DNA from: Amphritea sp.
GTDB taxonomy: Bacteria; Pseudomonadota; Gammaproteobacteria; Pseudomonadales; Balneatricaceae
Reading direction: 5' to 3'
DNA length: 64,000 nucleotides
Assembly: GCF_016744155.1 (NCBI RefSeq)
Contig: NZ_JADGEW010000025.1
Coordinates: 1 to 64,000, forward strand
The first letter of the stretch is position 1. Each line of letters opens with the position of its first letter. Shown here piece after piece: positions 8,878-18,916 of this stretch. The position numbers and the translations under genes are program-made. The notes under the pieces are model-generated. The model ran no database searches. It saw nothing but the letters and a program-made list of their open reading frames with translations, and was not told where the DNA came from.

Positions 8878-9498
8878 ATGGCTCGTTATTTAGGACCAAC
8901 ATGTAAGCTGTCTCGCCGTGAAGGTACTGACCTTTTCCTGAAGAGCGGTGTTCGTGCTCTGGACAGTAAGTGTAAAGCTGAAAATGTTCCAGGTGTACAT
9001 GGCGCTCGTCGTGGTCGGTTGTCTGATTACGGTTTACAGCTACGTGAGAAACAAAAAGTTCGTCGTACATACGGCGTTCTTGAAAAGCAATTCCGCAGCT
9101 ACTATAAAGAAGCTGCCCGTCGCTCTGGAGCGACCGGCACAAACCTTCTTCAGCTGCTGGAAGGGCGTTTAGACAATGTCGTCTATCGTATGGGCTTTGG
9201 ATCTACTCGTGCTGAAGCACGTCAGGTAGTTTCTCATCGTCAGATTACGGTTAATGGTCAGTCTGTAAACGTACCGTCTTTCCAAGTTAAGACGGGTGAC
9301 GTTGTTGCAGTACGTGAAAAGTCTAAGACCCAGTTGCGTATTAAACACGCACTGGAGCTGGCTTCCCAGCGTACCGCTATTGAGTGGGTAGATGTTGATG
9401 CTGCGAAAATGGAAGGTACTTTTAAGTCCCTACCAGAGCGTGGCGAACTGTCTGCTGACATCAATGAGCAGCTGATTGTCGAACTGTACTCTAAGTAA
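8878..9498 (+). CDS. rpsD: 30S ribosomal protein S4
   Basis: S4 is a primary 16S rRNA binder and in E. coli represses the alpha operon by binding a pseudoknot upstream of rpsM. The 206-residue product (E. coli 206) starts [16 protein letters not shown], lacks the zinc-binding cysteine cluster, and has the S4 RNA-binding domain at about residues 96-160 ([23 protein letters not shown] is split across its start). Whether the leader here (8009-8088) forms the S4 pseudoknot was not established. Confidence 0.97.
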   Translation: MARYLGPTCKLSRREGTDLFLKSGVRALDSKCKAENVPGVHGARRGRLSDYGLQLREKQKVRRTYGVLEKQFRSYYKEAARRSGATGTNLLQLLEGRLDNVVYRMGFGSTRAEARQVVSHRQITVNGQSVNVPSFQVKTGDVVAVREKSKTQLRIKHALELASQRTAIEWVDVDAAKMEGTFKSLPERGELSADINEQLIVELYSK

Positions 9499-9525
9499 AA
9501 TATTGACTTCTTAATTGGTGGAACT

Positions 9526-10530
9526 ATGCAGCGTTCAGTAAACGAGTTTCTAAGCCCACGTCATATTGACGTTCAGGAAATTAGCTCTACTCGTGCAAAA
9601 GTTACTTTAGAACCACTGGAGCGCGGTTTTGGCCATACGCTGGGCAATGCACTACGTCGTATCCTTCTTTCTTCAATGCCAGGCTGTGCCGTCACTGAAG
9701 TAGAGATCGAGGGCGTATTGCATGAGTACAGCACCATCGAAGGTGTGCAGGAGGACGTAATTGAAATCCTGCTTAACCTGAAAGGTGTTGCGGTTACTCT
9801 GCACAATGGCGACGAAGTAACCCTGACTCTGTCTAAGAGCGAAGCTGGTCCTGTTACGGCTGCTGATATTCAGCTGAACCAGGATGTAGAAATCGCTAAC
9901 CCAGAGCATGTCATCGCTCATTTGAGTGAAGGTGCAAACCTTAACATGCAACTGAAGATCGTTCGTGGTCGTGGCTATGTGCCAGCCGATACGCGCGTTT
10001 CTGAAGAAGACGAGTCTCGGACTATCGGTCGCTTGATGCTTGATGCTACTTACAGCCCAGTTCGTCTGGTGTCTTATGTAGTGGAAAGCGCGCGTGTAGA
10101 ACAGCGTACTGACCTAGACAAGCTGGTTATAGACATTGAATCCAATGGTACTATCGACCCAGAAGAATGCATTCGTCGTGCTGCTACTATTTTGCAGCAG
10201 CAACTGGCTGTATTCGTAGATCTGGAAGGTGGTAAGGATCAGGTTAACGATGAGCCGGAAGAGCCAGAGATCGATCCGATCCTGCTTCGTCCGGTAGATG
10301 ATCTGGAGCTGACTGTACGTTCCGCCAACTGTCTGAAGGCAGAGCAGATCTACTATATCGGTGACCTGATTCAGCGTACCGAAGTAGAACTGCTTAAGAC
10401 TCCGAACTTGGGTAAGAAATCGCTGACCGAGATCAAGGACGTACTTGCGTCCAAAGGTCTGTCGCTGGGTATGCGCCTTGAAAATTGGCCACCAGCGAGC
10501 ATCAGAAACGACGATAAAGTCGCTTCCTGA
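9526..10530 (+). CDS. rpoA: RNA polymerase alpha subunit
   Basis: Alpha dimerises to nucleate RNA polymerase and its C-terminal domain contacts UP elements and activators. The 334-residue product (E. coli 329) shows the N-terminal domain with [21 protein letters not shown] and the C-terminal domain at about residues 250-325 with [16 protein letters not shown] and [14 protein letters not shown]. It follows rpsD by 27 bp and precedes rplQ by 40 bp, the standard alpha-operon position. Confidence 0.98.
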   Translation: MQRSVNEFLSPRHIDVQEISSTRAKVTLEPLERGFGHTLGNALRRILLSSMPGCAVTEVEIEGVLHEYSTIEGVQEDVIEILLNLKGVAVTLHNGDEVTLTLSKSEAGPVTAADIQLNQDVEIANPEHVIAHLSEGANLNMQLKIVRGRGYVPADTRVSEEDESRTIGRLMLDATYSPVRLVSYVVESARVEQRTDLDKLVIDIESNGTIDPEECIRRAATILQQQLAVFVDLEGGKDQVNDEPEEPEIDPILLRPVDDLELTVRSANCLKAEQIYYIGDLIQRTEVELLKTPNLGKKSLTEIKDVLASKGLSLGMRLENWPPASIRNDDKVAS

Positions 10531-10570
10531 TCCGCGGTTTTAAACCTAACAGTTTGGCAAGGATAAATAG

Positions 10571-10963
10571 ATGCGTCATCGTAAATCAGGTCGTCACTTT
10601 AATCGTACAAGTGCGCACCGTAAAGCAATGTTCAAGAACATGGCTGTAAGCCTGTTCGAACATGAGCTCATCAGAACCACGCTGCCTAAAGCTAAAGAGC
10701 TGCGTCGTGTTGCTGAGCCATTGATCACACTGGCAAAAGAAGATTCGGTTGCTAACCGTCGTCTGGCATTTGCCCGTACCCGCAGCAAAGAAGCTGTCGG
10801 TAAACTGTTTAACGAACTTGGTCCTCGCTACGAAGGTCGTCCAGGCGGATACATTCGCATTTTAAAATGTGGATTCCGTACTGGTGACAAAGCACCGATG
10901 GCTTACGTTGAATTAGTTGACCGTCCAGCTGACGCTGTAGCGGTAGAAGATTCTGAAGATTAA
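10571..10963 (+). CDS. rplQ: 50S ribosomal protein L17
   Basis: L17 lies near the exit tunnel of the 50S subunit. The 130-residue product (E. coli 127) starts [20 protein letters not shown] and contains the conserved [14 protein letters not shown] and [18 protein letters not shown]. An acidic tail (VAVEDSED) ends the protein. AAGGATAAATAG provides the ribosome binding site. It is the last alpha-operon gene and is followed at once by an intrinsic terminator. Confidence 0.97.
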   Translation: MRHRKSGRHFNRTSAHRKAMFKNMAVSLFEHELIRTTLPKAKELRRVAEPLITLAKEDSVANRRLAFARTRSKEAVGKLFNELGPRYEGRPGGYIRILKCGFRTGDKAPMAYVELVDRPADAVAVEDSED

Positions 10964-10980
10964 ACTCTTCGATTCTCAAT

Positions 10981-11009
10981 AAAAACCCGGCTTCTGCCGG
11001 GTTTTTTTT
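10981..11009 (+). terminator. Terminator of the alpha operon
   Basis: AAAAACCCGGC and GCCGGGTTTTTTTT pair around a TTCT loop, followed by a T-run to 11009. It lies 17 bp after rplQ. The rest of the gap to 11226 holds only the terminator of the converging LysR gene and nothing else I can support. Confidence 0.9.
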
Positions 11010-11165
11010 CGCTTAAAATAATATTGGGCAGGTATCTGTATTGCTCATTAGAACGGCAGCTTGTTTCCTGCTAGTGGTTAGATGTGCCTTGGGCGCTGGC
11101 TAGTAAATAAACTGTCTTAGGTATGTACAACGTCTACATCGGGGCGTAACAGTTATCCACAGGCA

Positions 11166-11197
11166 ATAAAAAAGGCCGATGTTCAACACATGAGCCT
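11166..11197 (-). terminator. Terminator of the LysR-type gene
   Basis: Read on the minus strand, AGGC-TC-ATGT, loop GTTGA, ACAT-CG-GCCT is followed by TTTTTT (plus coordinates 11197 down to 11166). The stem has an internal two-base mismatch but the U-run is good. It lies about 30 bp beyond the stop of the LysR-type gene. Confidence 0.65.
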
Positions 11198-11226
11198 CCT
11201 GTTACTGAACTTTAGCTAGCCACTAA

Positions 11227-12126
11227 TCACTTCTTATCCAGCTCCTTTGTCACTTTCTCCCGCAGATAATCCCGCAGTAGTATCACGGCTGGGGTAACCT
11301 GCTTCCTGCTCGGGCAGATTAACCAGAGACTTAAAGGTTTGGACTGATATTCTGGTAGCAGTTTGACGAGTTTACCTGCCTGCAGGTCACTGTTTACATC
11401 TAATGCCGATTTGTAGCCTATGCCTTTCCCCGCGACAGCCCAGCGTCGGACTATCTCAGCATCGTCGCTTTCGCGATCTCCCTTTACGGCTACTTTATAG
11501 CGCTCTCCACGGCGAAATAGATCCCAGGTGTTGAAGGCCCTGCTACCAAGTCGGAACATCAGGCAATTATGGTTGCGCAGATCATTCGGGTGTTCAGGTT
11601 CTCCATATCTCGCTATGTAATTCGGCGACGCAATAATCAGCCGTTCCATTGTCGCAATTTGAAAGGCGATCATGTTTGAGTCTTCTGGCTCACCATAGCG
11701 TAGTGCGACATCTACTCGGTCGAGATAGAAGTTCGACAAGCTATCGCTAATGCTTAGTTTCAGTGAAAACTCGGGGTGCCCGTCCATCATCTCGTCGATC
11801 CAGGGAATGACGATGTTACGGCCCAGGTCTGAAGGCATCGACAAACGAAGTGCGCCTGATATCTTGCCCTTGATCGCATGGAGAGAGGCTTTTCCTTCCT
11901 CTAGGGAGGCTAATGCTTGCTGGCAATACAGTAGATAGTGCTCGCCTTCTGAGGTGAGACGCAGTTGGCGGGTTGAGCGGATAAACAGTTGGGTATCCAG
12001 TTGTTTTTCTAAGCGTTTCAAAGCAGCACTGGCGGTTGCCGGAGTTATGCCCAGTTGTTCCGCAGAAGCGGTGATGCTGCCACTGTCTGCGATTCTGGTA
12101 AATAGGTTTAAGTCTGATGTATTCAT
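11227..12126 (-). CDS. LysR-family transcriptional regulator
   Basis: The 299-residue product is a LysR-type DNA-binding regulator: an N-terminal winged helix-turn-helix (about residues 1-60, with SGSITASAEQLGITPATASAALK split around the recognition helix) and a periplasmic-binding-like effector domain after about residue 90. I take ATG at 12126; a TTG six bases upstream would add two residues. No strong ribosome binding site is seen. It is divergent from an oxidoreductase gene whose start is 95 bp away, the usual arrangement for a LysR regulator and its target. The effector is unknown; the neighbours suggest an electrophile or quinone, which is inference. Confidence 0.9.
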   Translation of the reverse strand: MNTSDLNLFTRIADSGSITASAEQLGITPATASAALKRLEKQLDTQLFIRSTRQLRLTSEGEHYLLYCQQALASLEEGKASLHAIKGKISGALRLSMPSDLGRNIVIPWIDEMMDGHPEFSLKLSISDSLSNFYLDRVDVALRYGEPEDSNMIAFQIATMERLIIASPNYIARYGEPEHPNDLRNHNCLMFRLGSRAFNTWDLFRRGERYKVAVKGDRESDDAEIVRRWAVAGKGIGYKSALDVNSDLQAGKLVKLLPEYQSKPLSLWLICPSRKQVTPAVILLRDYLREKVTKELDKK

Positions 12127-12221
12127 TATCAAAAATCTTTTGAAACTGATTAGTTAATTACCCTGTTTTAAGTTTAAGACTATCTGGTCACAATGTCTCT
12201 ATCAATTTAAGGAGAGATGTA

Positions 12222-13250
12222 ATGAAAGCTATAGGTTATCTAACACCGCAGGACGTTACCGGGCAGGATTCATTGGTTGATATTGAGCTGCCAATGCCTG
12301 TAGCTACGGGCCGCGATCTACTGGTTAAGGTTGATGCAATATCGGTTAATCCGGTTGATACCAAGATTCGCAAAAACGTACAGCCTGATAATGGAGACTA
12401 TAAAGTGTTGGGTTGGGATGCGGTGGGTGAGGTAGTTGCCGTTGGTGATCAAGTGGAATTTTATAGTAAAGGGGACAAGGTTTGGTATGCGGGTGATCTT
12501 ACCCGCCCAGGGACTAATGCTGAGTATCACCTGGTTGATGAGCGGATAGTGGGTCATAAGCCCTCGTCAATTTCTGATTCTGAAGCTGCGGCATTGCCGT
12601 TGACTACCATCACTGCATGGGAATTGCTCTTTGATCGTTTAGGGCTTTCGCAACGTGGATCTAATCTGTTGGCTGTTGAGCCCCAGCAGGTGCTGATTAT
12701 TGGTGCTGCAGGTGGTGTCGGTTCAATTATCGTGCAGCTTGCCGCTAAATTAACTGATGCGGTGGTTATTGGCACGGCTTCTCGTCCTGAAAGTCAGGAG
12801 TGGGTAACCGCATGCGGTGCGGATTTTGTCATTGACCATCGCAAGCCTCTCAATGATGAGTTACGCCGCATCGGTTTGGACTCAGTGTCTCATGTTGTTA
12901 GCTTAAACGGCACTGCTGAGCACTTCGATTCCATTGTTGAGGTTATAGCGCCGCAGGGAAAAATTGCGCTGATTGATGATCCTGAGCTACCACTGGATAT
13001 CATGAAGCTGAAAATGAAGTCTGTATCTCTGCACTGGGAATTTATGTACACCCGTTCGATGTTTAATACTCCAGATATAGCCAAACAGCGTGACCTGTTG
13101 AATGAGGTCGCCGGGCTAATTGACTCAGGTGATATTAAAACAACCCGGGGTGAACATTTTGGCCCTATCAATGCCGACAACCTTAAGCGAGCCCATACTG
13201 CTGTCGAAAGTGGCAAAGTGATAGGTAAGGTCGTACTCGAAGGGTTCTGA
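12222..13250 (+). CDS. Zinc-type alcohol dehydrogenase-like oxidoreductase (quinone-oxidoreductase type)
   Basis: This 342-residue MDR-superfamily protein resembles the zinc-binding dehydrogenase-like/quinone reductase group. The N-terminal GroES-like domain has VDAISVNPVDTKIRK and LGWDAVGEVVAVGDQV; the Rossmann domain has the nucleotide-binding motif IIGAAGGVGSIIVQLA at about residues 163-178. The catalytic zinc cysteine of true alcohol dehydrogenases is not evident in the DAISVNPVD segment, as in NADPH-quinone reductases. AAGGAGAGATGTA precedes the ATG. It is divergent from the LysR regulator and is followed 39 bp later by a small monooxygenase-like gene, probably in one transcript. The natural substrate is not known. 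Confidence 0.88.
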   Translation: MKAIGYLTPQDVTGQDSLVDIELPMPVATGRDLLVKVDAISVNPVDTKIRKNVQPDNGDYKVLGWDAVGEVVAVGDQVEFYSKGDKVWYAGDLTRPGTNAEYHLVDERIVGHKPSSISDSEAAALPLTTITAWELLFDRLGLSQRGSNLLAVEPQQVLIIGAAGGVGSIIVQLAAKLTDAVVIGTASRPESQEWVTACGADFVIDHRKPLNDELRRIGLDSVSHVVSLNGTAEHFDSIVEVIAPQGKIALIDDPELPLDIMKLKMKSVSLHWEFMYTRSMFNTPDIAKQRDLLNEVAGLIDSGDIKTTRGEHFGPINADNLKRAHTAVESGKVIGKVVLEGF

Positions 13251-13289
13251 CATTAACTGATTAATTTCTCAACTTATAAAGGGGGCTCT

Positions 13290-13583
13290 ATGAGCGCGCC
13301 ACTGACAATCGTTGCACGTATTGAGGCCAGATTAGAAGATGTTCAACGGGTCAAGGCCGAACTGATTAGTTTGATTGAGCCTACACGTGCCGAACAGGGA
13401 TGTATCCAGTATGACCTGCATCAGGATAATCAAACCCCGCAGGTCTTTGTCTTTTATGAAAACTGGGAATCCCGTGAGTTATGGTTGAGGCATATGGAAA
13501 GCGAACACCTGAAGCGATACTCGGTTGCCATTGAGGGTGCTGTCGCAAGCTTTACCGTGAATGAGATGAATTGTGTAAGATGA
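13290..13583 (+). CDS. Antibiotic biosynthesis monooxygenase (ABM/YgiN-like) family protein
   Basis: The 97-residue product has the ABM dimeric ferredoxin-like fold pattern: a first strand TIVARIEARLEDVQRVK, a helix ending in LIEPTRAEQGCIQYDLHQD, and the FVFYENWESRELWLRHMESEHLKR helix typical of YgiN-type quinol monooxygenases. AAAGGGGGCTCT precedes its ATG. Placed after a quinone-oxidoreductase-like gene and opposite a LysR regulator, it may take part in quinone or electrophile handling; that role is inference, since ABM proteins vary widely in substrate. Confidence 0.85.
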   Translation: MSAPLTIVARIEARLEDVQRVKAELISLIEPTRAEQGCIQYDLHQDNQTPQVFVFYENWESRELWLRHMESEHLKRYSVAIEGAVASFTVNEMNCVR

Positions 13584-13590
13584 CACAAAA

Positions 13591-13619
13591 AAAGGCTGAT
13601 GCACAAAGCATCAGCCTTT
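13591..13619. terminator. Bidirectional terminator between the ABM gene and uvrA
   Basis: AAAGGCTGATGC and GCATCAGCCTTT form a perfect 12-bp stem around ACAAA, flanked by A-run on one side and TTTC on the other. It can serve the plus-strand oxidoreductase unit and the minus-strand uvrA. A second small hairpin (GCGGC-GAA-GCCGC, 13659-13671) stands just beyond the uvrA stop. Confidence 0.88.
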
Positions 13620-13677
13620 CTAATTTTTACGCTTTTTCTAGTCATGAGTCACGAGCCTGCGGCGAAGCCGCGTCTAG

Positions 13678-16509
13678 CTACTTCTTAGCTTTTTCCAACA
13701 TTGGCTTCAAGAATTCCCCGGTATAGGAGCCTTTAACCTCAGCAACTGTTTCCGGCGTGCCGGTGGCGATAATTTCGCCCCCTCGGACGCCGCCTTCGGG
13801 GCCTAGATCGATGATCCAGTCGGCGGTCTTAATTACATCAAGATTATGTTCGATGACGACAATAGTGTTGCCGTGGTCGCGCAGACGGTAGAGTACGTTT
13901 AGCAATTGCTGAATATCGTAGAAGTGCAGACCGGTGGTCGGCTCATCGAGAATATATAGCGTCTTACCGGTATCTCGTTTACTCAGTTCTTTTGCCAGCT
14001 TAACCCGTTGTGCCTCGCCACCGGAGAGGGTGGTGGCGGCTTGTCCGAGACGAATATAGGACAGGCCCACATCGATCAGTGTTTGCAAGCGGCGGGAGAG
14101 GGCAGGGATAGCTTCAAAGAACTCGCGGCCATCTTCGACGGTCATCGCCAGTACGTCGTGGATGCTCTTGCCTTTATATTTAACTTCCAGCGTTTCGCGG
14201 TTGTAGCGCTTGCCCTTACACACATCGCAGGGCACGTAGATATCCGGTAGGAAGTGCATCTCTACCTTAATGACGCCATCACCCTGGCAGGCTTCACAGC
14301 GTCCGCCTTTGACGTTAAAGCTGAAACGTCCTGGCTTATAACCCCGGGAACGGGCTTCCTGAGTGCCAGCAAAGAGCTCCCGTATCGGTGTAAAAATACC
14401 CGTATAGGTCGCAGGGTTGGATCTTGGAGTACGGCCGATAGGGCTCTGATCGATATCAATTACCTTATCTAACTGGTCCATCCCTTTGAGTTTTTTGTAA
14501 GGCGCGGGAGTTAGGGTGGTAGCGTTGTTTAATTCGGTGGCCGCAATCGGATAAAGAGTACTGTTTATCAGGGTTGATTTGCCGGACCCTGATACGCCGG
14601 TTACACAGGTCAGCAGTCCTAGAGGGATGTCCAGATCTACATCATTGAGGTTGTTTCCCGACGCGCCATGCAGTTGTAACCAACGTCCATCTGGCTGATG
14701 ACGTGTGGTCGGGATCTCAATTCTGCGTCGGCCTGATAGGTAGTCAGCTGTGATTGAATCTTTTGATGCCATCAACTGCGCGGGAGTGCCCTGGGCAATA
14801 ATTTCACCGCCATGAACACCTGCACCGGGGCCAACATCGATAACATAGTCGGCTAAGCGTATCGCATCTTCATCGTGTTCGACGACTATCACGGTATTGC
14901 CCAGGTCACGTAGATGGATCAGGGTTTTTAGCAGACGGTCATTGTCTCGCTGATGCAGTCCGATAGAAGGCTCATCAAGGATGTACATAACGCCGACCAA
15001 ACCAGCACCGATCTGGCTAGCTAATCGAATCCGCTGCGCCTCACCGCCGGAGAGTGTTTCGGCACTGCGCTCCAGTGACAGATAATCAAGACCCACGTTG
15101 ACCAGGAACTCCAACCGTAGGCGGATCTCCTTAAGAATCTTGTCGGCAATCTCGCCCTGTTTACCGGTTAGTTTAAGGTTATCAAAATAGTCACAGCTAT
15201 CACCGATGGAGAGTTTTACGATTTCCGGCAGGGTCTGCTCATCAATATATACATGTCGTGCATCCCGACGCAGACGACTACCGTCACAGCCAGGACATTC
15301 CTGCATATTGATGTACTTTGACAGGTCCTCACGGACCATGTCGGATTCGGTTTCCCGATAGCGTCGGGATAGGTTGTTCAGTACGCCTTCAAAGGGGTGA
15401 GATTTGCTGATGACATCACCGCGATCGTTGAGGTAACGAAAAGCGATGTCCTCTTTGCCGCTGCCCTCAAGAATCATCTTCTGTTGCTTGTCATTAAGCT
15501 CTTTGAAAGGGGTGTCCATGTTAAAGCCGTAATGCTCGGATACGGCTTTGAGTTGCTGGAAGTAATACAGCGCCCGGCGGTCCCAGCCGCGAATGGCGCC
15601 TTCAGACAGGGTCAGGCTAGCGTCACTGACGACTTTACTTGGGTCAAAGAACTGTTTGACGCCCAGGCCATCACAGGATGAACAAGCCCCATGGGGGTTG
15701 TTGAACGAGAACATCCTGGGTTCCAGTTCCTGAATGCTATGGCCACATTTAGGGCAGGCAAAGCGGGCAGAGAATACCAACTCCTCACCGTCGTTATCCA
15801 TATAGCTGATAGTGGCAATGCCATCGGTCATGTTTAGGGCGGTTTCAAAGGATTCCGCTAGCCGGATTTGGAGGTCATCGCGTACTTTAAAACGGTCAAC
15901 CACCGCCTCAATATTGTGCTTTTTGTTTTTGTCCAGTTCTGGAATGCTATCAATATCACAGACGATTCCGTTCACGCGGGCACGGACAAAACCCTGAGAC
16001 TGCAGTTCATGAATAGTATGTAAGTGCTCACCTTTGCGGCCCTGGATGACCGGAGCCAGCAGCATCAGTTTAGTGCCTTCAGGGAGCGCCAGTACCTGGT
16101 CCACCATCTGGCTTACGGTCTGTGCCGCCAGCGGAAGATCGTGATCTGGGCAGCGGGGTTCACCTGCCCGGGCAAACAGTAGACGGAGATAATCATATAT
16201 CTCAGTAATGGTGCCGACGGTAGAGCGGGGGTTGTGTGATGTAGATTTCTGTTCAATCGAGATCGCCGGAGACAGGCCTTCAATGTGGTCAACATCGGGT
16301 TTTTCCATCATCGACAGAAACTGGCGGGCATAGGTTGAGAGGGATTCGACATAACGTCGCTGCCCTTCAGCATAGAGAGTATCGAACGCCAGTGAGGATT
16401 TACCGGAGCCGGACAAGCCTGTAATAACCACCAGTTTATCCCTTGGGATATCCAGGTCGATATTTTTTAGGTTGTGGGTTCTTGCACCCCGAACCAGTAT
16501 CTTGTCCAT
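13678..16509 (-). CDS. uvrA: Excinuclease ABC subunit A
   Basis: UvrA is the damage-recognising ATPase of nucleotide excision repair. The 943-residue product (E. coli 940) has two ABC ATPase halves: Walker [10 protein letters not shown] at about residues 31-39 and GVSGSGKST near residue 640, ABC signatures [13 protein letters not shown] and [13 protein letters not shown], and zinc modules CPKCGH...CSSC and CEACQGDG...CDVCKGK. It is divergent from ssb, as in E. coli, with a 181-bp gap. A candidate SOS box in that gap has the wrong spacing, so LexA control is unproven. Confidence 0.98.
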   Translation of the reverse strand: MDKILVRGARTHNLKNIDLDIPRDKLVVITGLSGSGKSSLAFDTLYAEGQRRYVESLSTYARQFLSMMEKPDVDHIEGLSPAISIEQKSTSHNPRSTVGTITEIYDYLRLLFARAGEPRCPDHDLPLAAQTVSQMVDQVLALPEGTKLMLLAPVIQGRKGEHLHTIHELQSQGFVRARVNGIVCDIDSIPELDKNKKHNIEAVVDRFKVRDDLQIRLAESFETALNMTDGIATISYMDNDGEELVFSARFACPKCGHSIQELEPRMFSFNNPHGACSSCDGLGVKQFFDPSKVVSDASLTLSEGAIRGWDRRALYYFQQLKAVSEHYGFNMDTPFKELNDKQQKMILEGSGKEDIAFRYLNDRGDVISKSHPFEGVLNNLSRRYRETESDMVREDLSKYINMQECPGCDGSRLRRDARHVYIDEQTLPEIVKLSIGDSCDYFDNLKLTGKQGEIADKILKEIRLRLEFLVNVGLDYLSLERSAETLSGGEAQRIRLASQIGAGLVGVMYILDEPSIGLHQRDNDRLLKTLIHLRDLGNTVIVVEHDEDAIRLADYVIDVGPGAGVHGGEIIAQGTPAQLMASKDSITADYLSGRRRIEIPTTRHQPDGRWLQLHGASGNNLNDVDLDIPLGLLTCVTGVSGSGKSTLINSTLYPIAATELNNATTLTPAPYKKLKGMDQLDKVIDIDQSPIGRTPRSNPATYTGIFTPIRELFAGTQEARSRGYKPGRFSFNVKGGRCEACQGDGVIKVEMHFLPDIYVPCDVCKGKRYNRETLEVKYKGKSIHDVLAMTVEDGREFFEAIPALSRRLQTLIDVGLSYIRLGQAATTLSGGEAQRVKLAKELSKRDTGKTLYILDEPTTGLHFYDIQQLLNVLYRLRDHGNTIVVIEHNLDVIKTADWIIDLGPEGGVRGGEIIATGTPETVAEVKGSYTGEFLKPMLEKAKK

Positions 16510-16584
16510 GCGGTTTCCGTATCTGAAGTAAAGGGGTCAAGTATAAAGAGTTATGCGCGTCGCCAACACCTGATCTGAAGATAT

Positions 16585-16613
16585 TTTACGCTGTCAGCCG
16601 TAATATTTATGAT
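16585..16613 (+). promoter_or_regulatory. Probable ssb promoter
   Basis: TTTACG at 16585-16590 and TATGAT at 16608-16613 are 17 bp apart, 78 bp before the ssb start, in the uvrA-ssb divergent gap. The match is fair, not perfect. Downstream, CTGTAATAAATATGCAG at 16636-16652 looks like a LexA box but is one base too long. Confidence 0.5.
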
Positions 16614-16690
16614 ATGCTTTAGCGCAATGCATTCGCTGTAATAAATATGCAGCTACCGTCGCAAAAAGTTAAAGAGAATTGGAGAGATCA

Positions 16691-17236
16691 ATGGCACGCG
16701 GTGTTAACAAAGTCATCCTGATTGGTAACCTAGGCAATGAGCCTGAAACTAAATATATGCCTAGTGGAAATGCGGTGACTAATATCACAATCGCGACCTC
16801 TGAGTCATGGAAGGATAAGCAAACCGGCCAGCAGCAGGAACGTACTGAATGGCACCGGGTAGTATTTTTTAATCGCCTGGCTGAGATTGCCGGTGAGTAC
16901 CTGAAAAAGGGCTCAAAGGTTTATATTGAAGGATCGTTGCGTACACGTAAGTGGCAGGATAAGCAGGGCCAGGATCGTTACACTACCGAGATTGTCGCCA
17001 GTGAAATGCAGATGCTGGACAGTCGTGGTGAAGGTGGCGGTGGTTATCAGCAGCCTCAGGCCGGTGGTTATCAGCAAGCGCCTCAGTCTGCACCTCAGCA
17101 GAATGCGCCGCAGCAAAACTATCAACAGCCGCAGCAGCAACAGCAACCACAGCAGTCATACCAGAAGCCTCAGCAGAACGCAGCACCACAGCCTGCGCCA
17201 GGCTTGGATGATTTCGATGATGATATCCCGTTCTAA
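16691..17236 (+). CDS. ssb: Single-stranded DNA-binding protein
   Basis: SSB coats single-stranded DNA during replication, repair and recombination. The 181-residue product has the OB-fold (residues about 5-110, [34 protein letters not shown]), then a glutamine- and proline-rich flexible linker (about residues 115-168), and the acidic tip DDFDDDIPF that recruits partner proteins. ATG at 16691 is chosen because GGAGAG at 16681-16686 precedes it; an upstream TTG at 16679 is unlikely. It is divergent from uvrA and followed by a terminator. Confidence 0.97.
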   Translation: MARGVNKVILIGNLGNEPETKYMPSGNAVTNITIATSESWKDKQTGQQQERTEWHRVVFFNRLAEIAGEYLKKGSKVYIEGSLRTRKWQDKQGQDRYTTEIVASEMQMLDSRGEGGGGYQQPQAGGYQQAPQSAPQQNAPQQNYQQPQQQQQPQQSYQKPQQNAAPQPAPGLDDFDDDIPF

Positions 17237-17270
17237 AACGAACTGATAATGTTACCCGGTAATAATTTCA

Positions 17271-17296
17271 AACCCGCTATTTAGCGGGTTTTTTAC
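17271..17296 (+). terminator. Terminator of ssb
   Basis: AACCCGCTA and TAGCGGGTT pair perfectly around TT, followed by TTTTTT. It is 34 bp after the ssb stop and lies before the converging TerB-like gene. Confidence 0.88.
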
Positions 17297-17334
17297 TTTC
17301 AGGGTGGGGGTAGTAAGCTTTGCTAAGTGGAGAG

Positions 17335-17790
17335 CTAGTTTGTATCTGCTACTCTGAGTTTTGCAGTGATGAAATCTCGATGTGAGACATGGATCAGATC
17401 TGCAATGCGACGTACAAGGTGCTCTTCGTAATGGTGTAGTTCGCCATCAGCGTAGGCAACACGCCATAGATTTTCGATCAGTGTCACTTTTTCTTGAGGC
17501 GTGCAGCTATCGTTAATCTGCGAGGTGAAGCGAAAATAATCAGTAGCATCCTGCTGGGCTTTCTCGGCCTGCTTAAGTACTTCATCTGCTGTGGCTTTAT
17601 CCAGTGAAAAGGTTTTTCTGATCACGTCCAATAGTGTTTTCTGTTCTTCTGGTTTGAGCTCATAGTCCGCTAGTAATACTTCTATCATCAGGGCTGCGGA
17701 CACCACAGAAAGCAGTATCTGTGGATCGCTGTTTGGCTTGCCGTCAGGGGACAGAAATGTCTCTACAAAAGACTTTAGTTTTGTCATCAT
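17335..17790 (-). CDS. TerB-like (tellurite-resistance TerB fold) protein
   Basis: The 151-residue product resembles the TerB/DjlA-N helical family: LLSVVSAALMIEVLLADYELKPEEQKTLL is a broken view of the first acidic helix pair, and the repeat LWRVAYADGELHHYEEHLVRRIADL has the metal-binding-like ADGELxxxE pattern. I choose ATG at 17790, preceded by GGAG with 8-base spacing; 17787 is also possible and a longer frame to 17820 lacks a ribosome binding site. Its biochemical role is unknown; single TerB proteins are common in gammaproteobacteria and do not by themselves mean tellurite resistance. Confidence 0.8.
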   Translation of the reverse strand: MMTKLKSFVETFLSPDGKPNSDPQILLSVVSAALMIEVLLADYELKPEEQKTLLDVIRKTFSLDKATADEVLKQAEKAQQDATDYFRFTSQINDSCTPQEKVTLIENLWRVAYADGELHHYEEHLVRRIADLIHVSHRDFITAKLRVADTN

Positions 17791-17930
17791 TTTAAGTTCT
17801 CCATCACAGCGAATAGACAAGTAGTTTCTTGTATTAGTTCACATCAGAGGTGTCGATTTCCCCTTGAAGTATCAGTCGGTACAGAAAATAGGGGAAATTA
17901 TCTTATTGTCTGAAACAGGAGAAGACCGCT

Positions 17931-18893
17931 TTAAGGGGTCTCTTCGCTTCGGTAGGCATAGGTGTTGTTAAAACAGTAGATCATCCAGTCGCCCGCTGAA
18001 ATAGGTTCATACTTAGGTGTTTCACCAGATGGACAGCAATTTTCGAGACAACTGACGTCAGTATCAAAATCGGGCTCGACAAAAAAAGGCATTGAGTAGC
18101 GTTCATCTCCGCTGGGGCTGAACACTCTATGAGGCGTTGATTTGTAACGGTCGTTACTCCAACGTGCCATCATGTTACCAATATTGATCACAAAAGCGTC
18201 TTCAATCGGAGGTGCATCGATCCATTGGCCGTTGGTATCCTGAACTTGCAAGCCGCCAATTTCATCCTGCCAGAGAATTGTGATGCAGCCATAATCGGTA
18301 TGGGCGCCAGCGCCAATATGCTTTTCACTACCTTTCTGCGGTACATCGGGATAGTGGATAAAACGCAGGACGCTCAAGGGATGTTGAAACTTATCGGCGA
18401 AAAATGTTTTGTTGATACCCAAGGCCATGGCCAGAGCGCTGAGTACAGTCTTACCCAGTTCAAGCATATCCCAGTAATGGCGTTCCATTTTTTGCTGAAA
18501 GTCAGCAGGTAATTGCGGGTATTGGTTGGGGCCGTATAGGGGGCGGTCCGGGCCGATCAGTGCGTGGTCCGGTGCCAGATTCAAACCCATATCAAAGGTC
18601 TCTTTAATATCCCCGGGACGTTCCGGGTCCAACTGTTCTGCCATCATCTTGCCATAGCCGCGATGATTGTTTGAGAGGGTAATATCAATCTTTACTTTCT
18701 CCGCTTCAGGAAGAGCGAAGAATGCTTTAGATAGCGCGCGCATCTCTTGAATGCGAGCTTTGCTAATGGGGTGTCCCTGAATATAGAAAAAGCCGCTTTT
18801 CTGACAAGCGCTATCTATAGCCTCGGAAACTTTCAATTTTTCCGGTTCATTATCGGTATATAAGCTGGCGATATTGATCAGAGGAATATTCAT
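17931..18893 (-). CDS. Isopenicillin-N-synthase-like 2-oxoglutarate/Fe(II) oxygenase
   Basis: The 320-residue product is a full-length member of the isopenicillin-N-synthase-like family: an N-terminal DIOX_N region (IPLINIASLY..., GFFYIQGHPI) and a C-terminal jelly-roll oxygenase domain. Iron ligands are His198 and Asp200 (GAHTDYG) and His255 (TPHRVFSP); Arg265-x-Ser267 is the expected 2-oxoglutarate-binding RxS. It follows the BMP binding-protein gene by 86 bp on the same strand, with a terminator-like hairpin between. The family includes fungal thymine 7-hydroxylase, so with a nucleobase importer and a RutR-like regulator nearby, oxidation of an imported base is a reasonable hypothesis. It is not a penicillin enzyme on present evidence. 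Confidence 0.85.
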   Translation of the reverse strand: MNIPLINIASLYTDNEPEKLKVSEAIDSACQKSGFFYIQGHPISKARIQEMRALSKAFFALPEAEKVKIDITLSNNHRGYGKMMAEQLDPERPGDIKETFDMGLNLAPDHALIGPDRPLYGPNQYPQLPADFQQKMERHYWDMLELGKTVLSALAMALGINKTFFADKFQHPLSVLRFIHYPDVPQKGSEKHIGAGAHTDYGCITILWQDEIGGLQVQDTNGQWIDAPPIEDAFVINIGNMMARWSNDRYKSTPHRVFSPSGDERYSMPFFVEPDFDTDVSCLENCCPSGETPKYEPISAGDWMIYCFNNTYAYRSEETP

Positions 18894-18916
18894 AATAGTC
18901 AGCGCTTTGAGAGTAA

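Noticed and set aside
11153-11161. Perfect DnaA box TTATCCACA after rplQ
   Set aside because: One 9-mer of this kind is expected by chance about once in 130 kb per strand pair and no cluster, AT-rich region or dnaA/dnaN is near, so it is not evidence of an origin.
17931-18893. Beta-lactam synthesis gene
   Set aside because: The family resemblance to isopenicillin N synthase is at fold level only; no acyltransferase, ACV synthetase or related gene is nearby.
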